Source of the DNA: Epiperipatus broadwayi
Taxonomy: Eukaryota; Onychophora; Udeonychophora; Euonychophora; Peripatidae
Length of the DNA stretch: 64,000 bases
Direction of reading: 5' to 3'
NCBI GenBank assembly: GCA_028023455.1
Contig: JAQFVV010006341.1
Coordinates: 128,001-192,000, forward strand
Shown: in pieces, positions 36,901 to 48,900 of the stretch
Layout: each line of letters starts with the position of its first letter
Position numbering within the stretch: position 1 is the first letter of the stretch
The notes under the pieces: model-generated
The model's database searches: none
Seen by the model: the letters and a program-made list of their open reading frames with translations, nothing else
Told to the model about the DNA's origin: nothing
Made by a program: the position numbers and the translations under genes

Positions 36901-39900
36901 AAAAAAAATTATCCAATATATAAGTATTTTATTTTGCCCCTACAAATGTCGAAACGTTCAGCAAGCCAATCCAATTCTTTTTCGAGTCAATCTAAAAATA
37001 AGAAAAACGAATTTAAATATGAATGGTTCTCTTAATTAATTGAAACTGAAATGCCATCATCATCAAAAGTTATAACTATTAAATTTTGGAATGTCGAAGC
37101 AATACAGATGGCATCGTTTGTAAAATTTGCTCTACTACCAGTAAAAAAAGGACCAAATGAAAAATAGACTACTTAATGTAATATTTAAATCAAAGAGATT
37201 ATATTGATTTGGTTATTGCCATTGAGGACGAATTTTGATAATTTTAACTGAAAACCCAGATCATAATCTTAGATTGCCAAAATGCTGAATGCAAGAAAAC
37301 AGACGAAAACTTAAATAGAAAAGCTTTCTGTGCAGTCTATGCATGATCATGTAGGATAATATGTTAATATTCCAAATTATGGCATAGCGAGAATTATTCT
37401 TCCGAATTTATAGAATATATAAATTTCGTAATACATAAGGAGATTATTGAAGAAGTTTGAACATTTTCATTTGATTGTTTGATAGTTGATGAAAGTACAG
37501 ATATTTTGGCAGGAAAAAAATATTATATATATACAATACAGATTAATATTTGAATCCAACTATCAGACAAAATTTGTCAACATTATTAAGCATTATTGCA
37601 TATGATAATAATTTTATTGTAATAGGAATAAAAAAGTTTTGTAGAAAAAAATAATCTTGATTTACACAAAATGATTATGTTTACCTCTGTTGGAGAATTT
37701 ATTACGTTAGGAAAAACAAATGTGTGGTTGCTTATCTACAGGACGATATTTCACACTTAGTTCAATGGCATTGTGTGGCTCACAGGGAAGATGCTGGGAT
37801 AAATGATGCATGGAAAGGGGTTTTTTTCATTAAGGATATTGAACCACTTTTAACAACAATATATATAACGTTTAGTAGATCATCAACAAGAATTATAAAG
37901 CTTAAAAAATTGGCCAGCATTTCAGAAATTAATGTTATATCATTCAGACCTCTCCATAAAATAAGATGGGTTTAGATATTTCACATTAAATGCTCTGATA
38001 AGAAATTATGACATTTTAATAAGTTACAGCACGGAACAAGTTGACAAATTCAGTGACCCAATAAATATTGTTTTAAAAACCCACAATACTGAATTAGCAT
38101 GTGTGATTCTTCAACAGATGTTTGTGGAATTACCAGTATTAAATCAAATTTTGCAAAGGACTAATTTATCCTCGATGGAGGCACACCAATTTGCAAAGGC
38201 AAAAATGAATAAACTAAGAGTGCAATATGTTGATAACGTTTACGGGAGTATGAACATTCAAACAACTTTAGACTCCAATGATTAAATAGATACTTCAATT
38301 TATTCAATTGCTTTGTAATCATTCCAAAGGAAGATATATATGACTGGAATGCATTGGATCTTTAATGAAAAGTAATTTAAATATAGAGCATAGAAAAGTT
38401 GGTTAAAATGTTTGTTTATAAAATACAAATCTATAACAAATAATAATGCTTAAAAGCTTAGATACAATTTTAGAACAATACGGTAATTCCGAATTTTTAG
38501 TAAATGTAAAATTGGAATAATTGAATTATTTAATCATTTGTCTTAAAAGATCACTTTTATTTATTTGGTCAACTTTTCAAACTTTCCATGTTGATTGTGA
38601 ATGTGATTATAGTTTAATGAATGCAATAAAATCAAAATATCATAATAGATTAAATAATGAACATTTGAATAATTTAATATAAATTAAACATTATACCTTG
38701 TTAGACAAACAGCTAAACCTAGATGAAGTTTATACAATTTGGATAAATCATGAAACACATGAAAAAATAAAGGAGTATTTATTATTTGATATTATTTTTT
38801 AAGTAATGTTCCACAATATTTCAAAATATAAAATTTACTTTATATGTAAACGTAAATAAATGCTATATTTTGATATCTTATATATATATATTTTTGCTGC
38901 ATATTGGTTTATTTACTGTGATCAGTTCTTGTAATTTTAGCTTAATGACAGTCTACCTTTAGAGTGAACATTGCTATCTTTGATAGAAGAGCCTAATAAG
39001 TACTTCCTCAAATTCAGAATCTAAAAGTTTTAGGCTTACTTCCCATGCTAGTACTATCACTAATCAGGCTAACAACACCTGAAGAAGGGGGTAGAATAAT
39101 GTAACTTAAAACATTGTTTTAGACTAATTATGTTGATATGATATATCTTTTTAGTGTAAATTTGTTTCTATAAACATGTCCTATGAAAATATAGATTTTT
39201 CCTCTTTTCAATAGCAGCAAATAGGATTATCACATAATTTATGATCTCTACTTCTGGCATCCATTGATTACTCTGGCTTGCTGTGAGTGGCAATACGTAT
39301 CGAGAGTTTTGCCTGTTTAATAACAGTTATAAGCAAGCACAAGAAGTAGTGATCATGTGATGATACTTTCGTTATTGTTGAGAGTCTGGTCTTGCATCGT
39401 GCTTAAAGATATTTATTTATTTTTCTATGAAATTTTCATTTCTGCATCATAATTTAATCTTTTTATCTTCTGTATTTAAATAGATATTTTTAGATAGGAT
39501 TTAAAAATTAATTCTTTTTAAATAAATATTTTTCCAGATAACTTCTCTTGTTTTAAAGAAGCAAGCTGTATGCACTCTTGAAAAGGATATGGAGCGATTA
39601 ATTAAGGTGATAATCACACGTGCATACACACCCACATCTTTTACTATACAAATGCTAATTTTTTTTTTTTTCATGTTTAAATTTGAATAGAAACGTGAAA
39701 AACTTGGACAGAAACTTGAAAGATTTATTGGCAAGAAGAATGAAGCCATAAATAGTAAGAAGGTACGTTGACTAGATTTTGTGAATAGTCGTATATAAAT
39801 TTAAATTACATAACTTCTGTTGTTGACTAAGATGCCAAACAGTGGATGACTGAAGAAAGTGAATAAAAAAAGTAAAGAAATTTAAAACCATTTACGTTGG

Positions 39901-42900
39901 AAGTTTAATCTTGCCTGGAGCAGTCTACTACACAAACAATAACTTAAGTTTTATTCGTAACATATTCAATTTGCTCACAGAACTTCCATCATGCTATTAC
40001 AATGCTGATAAAAAGAGTTGATTTATTGTACATCTTTAGTTTTCAAAAAAGTAATTGAAAATAATAAAATGAAGTCTTTTTTTTAAAGAAACATATATCA
40101 TTTAATAAATATAGTTTTAAGACAATTTAGGTAGTTTTCAATTAAGTTCATAACATATACAATTTTATGTCACTATTAAGCAGCTGGAGATTATTGAAAA
40201 AATTAATTTAAAAACATTATTTGTATTGGAGAAAAACAGATTAAGGAAAAGAATTTGATGTAGAAGTTAGAAATCATAGTAATTCCACCAAGATCTCTAC
40301 AATGTTTACCAAATATATGAAAGGCACATCTGATTTAAATTATTTTCATCATGAAATGCAAGTTACAAAAGAACTTGCCGCAAGAATGAGGATATGTTTG
40401 AATTAATACAAAGAGCACCAATGGCACTAATAAAACACTTGAATGAAAAACGAAAGAGATATTATGTATACTTTGCCAAAAACAAGCTTTTTGCAATACA
40501 TAATAGAGAATGTCATTTATAGTAGTCTCATATAAAGATAAAATAATGTGTAAAAATTTATTCAAACATATTGATGTGTGTGTATATATATATGTAAATA
40601 AAATAACATGTCCATTATAGAATAATTATTGGAATAATATTATAATAAGAATAATGAATTATAACTATGATAATATATTTTGTAAATAAATAACTATAAT
40701 AAACCATAGAAGTACATTCACTTAATTTCTTAACTTTCTTCAACTCTGAAAACTATTTAAATTCAAATTTGGTGTAAGTAAACATCATCATGTCATATCT
40801 CAAGATTCACGAATTTTAACATTAGCGCGTTGTCTGTTAATTAAAGATATTCTATATAGGATATGACGTAGTATATTCCCCTCCCATGCAAGAGGAAAGA
40901 AAAAGACAACATACAATTGAATAAATATAATAATAATGTTTAGCGAAACAAGATTTATTTACAATAATGATATGTAAAAGATAAAGCTGATCCACAACAA
41001 ATTTGTTATCTACATAACTAGCTAGAAATGATTTCTACATTTACTGCTACCACTAAATTTCTCAATTCTCTTGAGTTTCCACGAATTATGGTCTTTCAAT
41101 AGAGTCTATAAAATTTGCTACTCTTAACAATATTATACTCTCAGTAGAAGCTTATTTAAAATAAAATAAGATCGGTATTATCTGTAAAACCCTAGTCGGT
41201 GTTCAGTATCTTCAGATCCAAGTCTCTGGGTTCTCCTCCCAAAATCATTGAACTCCAATATGCTGAACATTACAATTTTTTTCTACTGGTGACACGTACA
41301 CCGATGAAATAAGAAAAGATGCCACTGCTCTTCAAAATGTAGTTTATATAGTCCTAGCCTTTGTTTTCCCTCCTGCTACCCTTATTAATTTAATTCTTTC
41401 TTTCTGGATTAATTAGTGCACTAATCAAATATTCTATTATCATTTTTATATCTATTTCTTTGATCACTTGTCGATGTTTATGTGCAATTCTTTTCTTTTG
41501 TTATCATTTACTTAGTCCAAAGATTTACATATAACATTTCACAAAGTTTTTACTTCTACATTTCATTATAGTTATTATCTCTGTTTACTTAAAATTCTTT
41601 ATTTCTGAATCTTTTTCTTCTTTCAGATTTAAATACTACTTTTCCTATTTTACATTATTTACTTTTACTTCTGGAATAGTTTTTTCTATTTATTTCTATA
41701 CTTATTTTGTATACGAATATAAACACTTCCTCTCATCACTCCAGAAGTTAGAGTTTATTTAGTCTACACACAATCCTTCAATCTCTGTGGCTTCTTTTTA
41801 AAACGAATGGGTTTGGATCTTCAGCTTTATGTTGCACTCCTTCTGCCCTTTCAATTTTCTCTGCTGTTGGCTCATTTTCTTTTATTTCCTCTTTTAGATT
41901 ATTTTTTCCTTGCTCTGTTTCTCCTGTCTTTCTATTTCTAGCAATATTTGAGTTCTAACTCATCTGGTTCTCTTTTCCTAATATGATTTATATGGCGTCT
42001 GTAGTGCAAACAATTCAGGTCGCTAACTGCATATATTTGTTTTGACATTATTTTCTCAATTATTCCTCTGATCCATTTCTTATGAATTATGTCTTTTACC
42101 TATACTGGTTTGCCGATTTAAAACGTTTTCCCTAACGTGGTATTAGGAAGACTACTTTGTGAAATAGGATGCAAAACTGACAATTTAGTTCTCAATTTCT
42201 GCCCACATATTAATTCTGCCGATGATTTCCCGGTTGCTATAGACAGTGTTGTATGTTGACATAACATGAATTCTTGTAATGCTTCTTGCATCTCTATATT
42301 TCCTAATTTTTTTAAACTTTTCTTTACTTGATGTACAGTGTTTTCTGCTAATCCATTTGACTCCGGATGATGTGGTGGCATACATTTTATTTCATAGTGA
42401 CAAAAATATTGACTTAATTTGTTACTTGTAAATCCTGTTCCGTTGTCTGGTACAATTACTTCTGGAAAACCACGTATAGAGCAAATTGATTTTAAACATT
42501 TAATTGTTTCCTGCACACTCATATTTTTCACTATGTGGCATTCTATCCACCTTGAAAAAGCATTCGTTACAATTAATATTATTTTTCTGTTTACTGGTCT
42601 GGCATAGTCAATATGTATTATTTCCCATGCTTTTGTTGCATTAGCCCAGGATGCATTACATTAGCAGACAGCGCACTTTCCCCTGACGCTGAGCATCTTT
42701 TAATAAATTTTTCAATATCTGTATTTATTTGCAGCCACCAAACATAGCTACAAGAGATAATAACCATCCTATCACTCATCATTATACATCCTCTATATAC
42801 AGACAATTGATATCTGTTAGCCCAAAATCCCATTGCTACAAAACTAGATTTAGTTTTAGGCCAGCCCTTTTTTATCCAGTTTATCAAAGTCTCATATCCT

Positions 42901-45900
42901 TTATCTTTGCTAGTCCACTTCTGAATGATACCACTGTTTATTATTTCCGAGTTCATATTTCAATATAATGTACTTCTGTTTCACTATTTACAGGTTCTTG
43001 GTTATCGGGTAATCTAGACAACACATCTGCATGCGAGATTTCTTAACCCCGCTTATAATTCAATAAATAATCATGCACTAGAATATTCTACCATCTTAAC
43101 ATTCGTGGATTTAAGTGTTCAGATGCTGCCCAGTCATTTCCAAAACTCTCTAATAATGGCTTATGATTTGTAATAATCTCGAAACTATGTCCAAAAACAA
43201 ATGGATGGTATTTTCTTCACTGCGAACATAATCGCCAGAGCTTCCTTATCTATTTGACTATAGTTTTGTTCTGCTTTTGATAAAGTTCTGGATAGATATG
43301 CAAACTAGACACTCACTACCCTCCATAGGATAAGTTAAAACCACTCCTATCTCCCACTCACATGCCTCTGTTGTGATTTTCACATCCTGTTCACTGTCAA
43401 AATGCACTAACAGCATATCTGAAGATAATAATTCTTTCATTTTTTCCAAAAGCTCTTTCTTGCATCTCAGTTCAACCCATATTTGACCTTTGCACAATAA
43501 TTCATACAAAGGTTTTGCAATCATTGTCTTGTTTTTGAGAAAAGACTCAAAAAAATTTACTAAATCTAAAAAAGCCTGCAGCTGCTTAATATTTTTAGCC
43601 CTTTGTGCATTCTTAACTGCCCTAACTTTGTCACTTAATGGACGCTTTCCTTTATCAGATATGCATTGATCTAGAAAATTTAATTGTTCAGTCTTCCGTA
43701 CAACTTTCTCTAAATTTAATTTAACTCCATTCGGACATATTTGATTATCGTAATGACATTTTACCTTATTCTCAGATCAACTTCTACTATTGACTGTACT
43801 GCTTCTAGGTTTTCTTTAATCTTATTTCTATTTCAAGTTCGATTTTCTATTCTGCACCACTCTTGTGTGTATTACCCTTTCTCAACAATTACAAGAAGAA
43901 AGGAAAAAACAACATACAATCAAATACATATGCTAATTGAATGTAAATGCTTATAAACTGAAAGGGTTGTGGGAGAATAAATATAAACAAAGTGATTATA
44001 TAGAAAGTGAGTTCTTGGTTTTTATGCTGGGTTTGGAAAAAGATAAGGGGGATCTAGATATAAAGGCCATAGAGTGGACAAAGATAATGATGTGGAATGG
44101 GATGGAGCAGGATAGAGAAGAATATGGGCAAAAGTTAGGGTGGGGACTGGAAAGAGAAGGGAAGGTGGCTAACAGGTTTCTGTGGGCATAGTGACTGGGA
44201 GATTTCTGATTTCGATAAAAGAGAAGCCATAGCACCTCGCATCGCATTGTCAAAAAAAAAAAAAATTTATGCTAAATTCCTCTTTAGATTCTATGTTCCA
44301 TTGGATAAGGATTAACAAAAGTATAAAGTACTCGATTGATTATCTGGCCATTCTATTAATAATTCTAACTAACATTGAACTGGTTCCTTTAAGCAAGGAA
44401 TGTAGCAGATGACAAAGATGAAAAGAAACTAAAGAATATATAAAATTTATATGCTGTAAATGTTGATAGAAATCAAATCAATTCTGTTCAAATTCAGAGA
44501 AAGTGTAAAAGCTTATCTTTTTTTCTTTCCAGAAAAAATAAATAAATTTGAAAGCCACTTATCATGTATACATTCTCAAGAATGGAAGAAATTGAAGCTA
44601 TACCAATAAATTTAAAGAGAAGTTGATAAATCCATCTGTGCAAATTGTTAAATTGAAATGAATGGAATATAGAACAAGGTTACAGATCTTAGACTCCTTC
44701 CAGTTTTACTTTTGAATCTTTTTGATAAAGAAATGCTCAGAATTTTATGATTCGATTTTGTGCGAAGAGAAATCATTTTGTTTATTTTAGATTTTCAATT
44801 CGGAAATTATGTACTGATGTGTTTTTATAGATTCATTCAGTTTAATCAAATTTTTATTTGCATTATTGGGAACCTCAAGTTACTTCTTTCTAATTAGCTC
44901 TGATATATATAAATCATGTATATGGGTAGCAATATGAGTATTCATGAATGCATTGTAGCATTTAGATCATATAAGTGATTAATTCATTTTTAATAAGTAG
45001 GATGATAGAGAACTGTATTAGATCCACATAAATAGATTACTATTAAAAAAGACACAGATCCACATAAATAGATTACTATTAAAAAAGACACAATGGTCTG
45101 TGTTTGGGAGATTAAGAATGGTCATTATTAGGAACCTTATAAAATGGATCTCGATGCCTATAGTAAGTGGAAGTTTGATTGCTGGATGTTCAAAAATAAT
45201 AATTGTGGTTTACTAACTATAGATTATGACAATTGATAGATGTTTTTACAAAACATAAACTTTTATGAACCTTTAGTAACATATACACACTAGATATGAA
45301 AAGTTTAAGCACGAGAAATTTAATGAATAGACAATTATGGTTGGAAGAAAAATGTAAAAAAATATAATTTTTAGAAAGAAAAAGTACTTTTGATTTACTT
45401 TGTAGATAAATATCTGGCAAGAGAGGCATTCAAATATCAACATGAAAATGCAGATCCTTTGCAAAGAATGTTTATTAATAACTGGAACTTTTGCGTCATA
45501 CTGTGAACTAAGTTAGGGATATAAATCAATATAGTGTAAGCTTAAAGATTTTAGATCATATTGAAGATCTTGTTAAAATTTGCAAGCAAACCCGCCATCC
45601 CACACACACACCACATCAGTAGATAGCTGTTTTTCAAAAGTTATTATTATGAAAATTGTGGTTTTCTATAAAACTTGTGGTCTTGTAGGAAGCAAATAGA
45701 TATCTATTGGACTCGTTTTAATATCTAATGTTATTGTATTATTTGTTTCATAATTAACATGGAACCATTATTTCTTTTCTGATATATAATATTCCATAAT
45801 AGAATAAATTATTTCAATATTACCCTGTTACATACATCTTAGGTGTTAAAGATCATATTACATTGTTAATTTACCTTTTTATTGCTACTACATATGTTTT

Positions 45901-48900
45901 AGAACCAAACTACTTCAGTTCTGTTATCTATTGATTACTTGAGCTTACAATAGATGGCAGAATTAGAGTAGAATAAATACAGTGTTTTTCTGAAGGTTTG
46001 TGACGATAGTGTTCTAATTGTATTTTTATATTGGACTACTTCCACCATCTAATATGTGTATAGAATGTCTTTAGAAAAAAATTAATTTTGTTTAAATAAT
46101 CCAAATACATTCAGCTGTTAGTAATAGTAACAGATGAATATATTGACTAACCTGTTTGATATGCTATTACTAACAGTTGAATGTATTTGGAATATTTAAA
46201 TAAAGTTAAATTTTTCTAAAGACATTCAATACACATTAGACGATGGAAATAGTTCAATATAAAAATACAACTAGAATAAATAGAGTTTACTCCTGAAAAG
46301 CATTATGTAAGCTGGGTTGTGTGATATTATCATTTAGTGCATTGATGGAGAAACAGATTTGATATCCAATAGTTCCTGAATTGCAGCTCAAATGTCATTA
46401 TTTTTTGAGGAACTAATTATTCAATTATTTATTTTTATTGCATATATAAAATGCCACAAAACATACAGTTTATATATATGACTTGCATTTTAGGGTGAAG
46501 TAACTATCAAAGATTTGGAAGATCAAATTGAAAATATTACTGCTAACATCGATTATGTTCAAGAAAATATTTCTGAATGTCAAACCAACATTATGCAAAT
46601 GGAAGAAAGTAAGGTAAGATGTGTTGTTTTTTTTTATTTCTCTTAAGTATTTTAATTATCTTTAAAACAAAAAGATGTTAGAAACTTGGGATATGTTTTG
46701 TAAATAATGTTTTTAGAGTAGTCATTGGCAATAGCCACTCATTTCAAAGAAAAAAAACATACTAAAGTGAGTCTTGTAATGACTATACAAACCCAATCTG
46801 TGAACGACAATGCATCCACATATAGAACGTACTACTACATTTTTCTGTTTATTTGATATTTTGCAATGGTGCATATAATTTCTGTCGAAAACTTTTCTCT
46901 CTGAATATTTCAACATCCTCCAATATTTTCTATTCTCTGTCATATCTTCCCAATAAAACAATCAACATTTTATTTTTTTAGAATGTCTTTGCGATAATCC
47001 ATATAATATAAACAGGATCTACCTCTTCCATGAAAACCATACTGAAGTTAATAATATAATACTCTGTTAGGAAATTTTGTATCCTATGAAAACCAAACTC
47101 AAGTTAATAATAAAATACATTCTTAGGAAATTTTGTATTGTTCATTCATTTTACATGTCCAATTCAACAAAAATGCTATTTTACAATAGCAGGTTCTCGC
47201 CAAACATTTTGAAGAACAATATTGATTGTTTTATAATCTTGCCATTATATTCTTTAAAAGTTTGTGGACCTTCCTTAAATGAAACTTATTTATTGCTTTT
47301 ATATAGCATTAGTAGGATATTCAAGTTTTATTTCCATACAGTAAATTAGATAAAGAAAGAGTTCTATATACAGCTAATTTAACTTCGGTAGTTATTTCAC
47401 TGTGATGAAATATATTATTTTTAAATTGCTAAAAGCAATAATAGCGGATTAGAATCTATGCTTTACTTCTACATCGAAATCCACCTTTCTACTTATTTAA
47501 GTACTGGGATATTTAAATTGGTTTATATTCTTAAGTTGGACACCGTCCAAGTTAAAAGTTGCTGACGATTTTTCTTTTGTCATTGGCTGATAAAAAATAT
47601 GATTTTTTTTTTAACATTAATTACTAAACCGAAGTATTTATATATTATATTCAAAATATTAATTATATTCTGTCGTTCATCTTTTGAAATGGTAAAAATA
47701 GCACTCGTGTAAGTTGAGAATTCAAGATGTTGAAGTTTTTATTTTTGCTTTTAATCGATTCACATTAAAAATTCCACCATCAAATTTGTATTTATTTTTT
47801 TTTTACTTTTTCTGGCAACAAAAATCATATTTATAGTTCTCTAAAACTGTATTCTCTTTGGAAGCCACTTATTTAACAAACTTCTTGAAAGTATCTTTGC
47901 TATCACCATGGACAATAATGATATTCCACAAGAATTACTGCAATCATTTCTCTTTATTTTTAAAACTAAATTCTTTTAGTCCTTGTATTTCTTTGATTAT
48001 TTTTTAGGAATTGATAACTGTTTAAAAGAACCTCTTCTTTACTGCATTACATCATATTATTGCATTGTCAGTTGATTCTTATATGTAATTGAATTTATAT
48101 CTATCTTCTGTGATTATAAAAATAATGTAATTATAGATTTTACTAGAATATGTTTATATCCAAATGAAGATTATTAAAAAGAAATAGAAAAGCCTGATAG
48201 TTCGGATATAGATACTTAAACTTTTGATATATTTAATAAACTATCTAATATTAAATATTTTAAGATCTTAATGTAATTCTCATAAATGAGCAAAAAAATG
48301 TGAAGCAAAGTGAAAATGTGGCTCTAATCAAATTATCTTTTGTTCCATAGGATGAACTTCCGGATATTTCTTCCCTGTTGGCAATCTGCCACATTGATGA
48401 AATCAAGTACATCTTGGAACATTTGCTCAATCTTTCAATCAATCAGTGCCTTTTGGTCACTCAAAAAGAAGTTACTACCAAAGAACTACAAGGTAAAATA
48501 ACACAGATCGAACAGAGCAACACTTTACAACAACAGCTTCTACAACACCTTCTGGATCAGGCTACAGACCTGGAGTTACCTCACTTCATGACTAATGGAG
48601 ACTCTGGTAAGTATGTGTTGATTCGTAATCCGGGTCAAATAAAATGCTGACTTTCCTTTGTTTATATGATGTATTTATTTTTAGATGGCTCTGATGAAGT
48701 GGGATCAAATTATTCTGGGTCTATTTCACCTATTGAAAGGTAAGATGTACTTTTTACTATTAATCGTTTTATGTAATGGTTGAAGCAATAAGATTATTAT
48801 TCTTTGAAAGTTACCATGAAGATTATGTATTTTTACTGAATGATTATAGAATTTAACAAATCAAATTATTTAAATAATAACATGATTTTGATGGTTAAAA

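Noticed and set aside
36947-37170. Host BED zinc-finger gene
   Set aside because: Followed within a few hundred bases by stops in all frames of a recognisable hAT transposase; a transposon relic.
38950-38973. Right terminus of the second hAT (tttagagtgaacattg as inverted partner of the left end)
   Set aside because: The same bases align with the head of the old SINE copy at 38975-39125, and no 8-bp duplication is present.
43937-44253. Overlapping 84- and 85-codon frames on opposite strands
   Set aside because: Both come from the same purine-biased tract; no recognisable protein.
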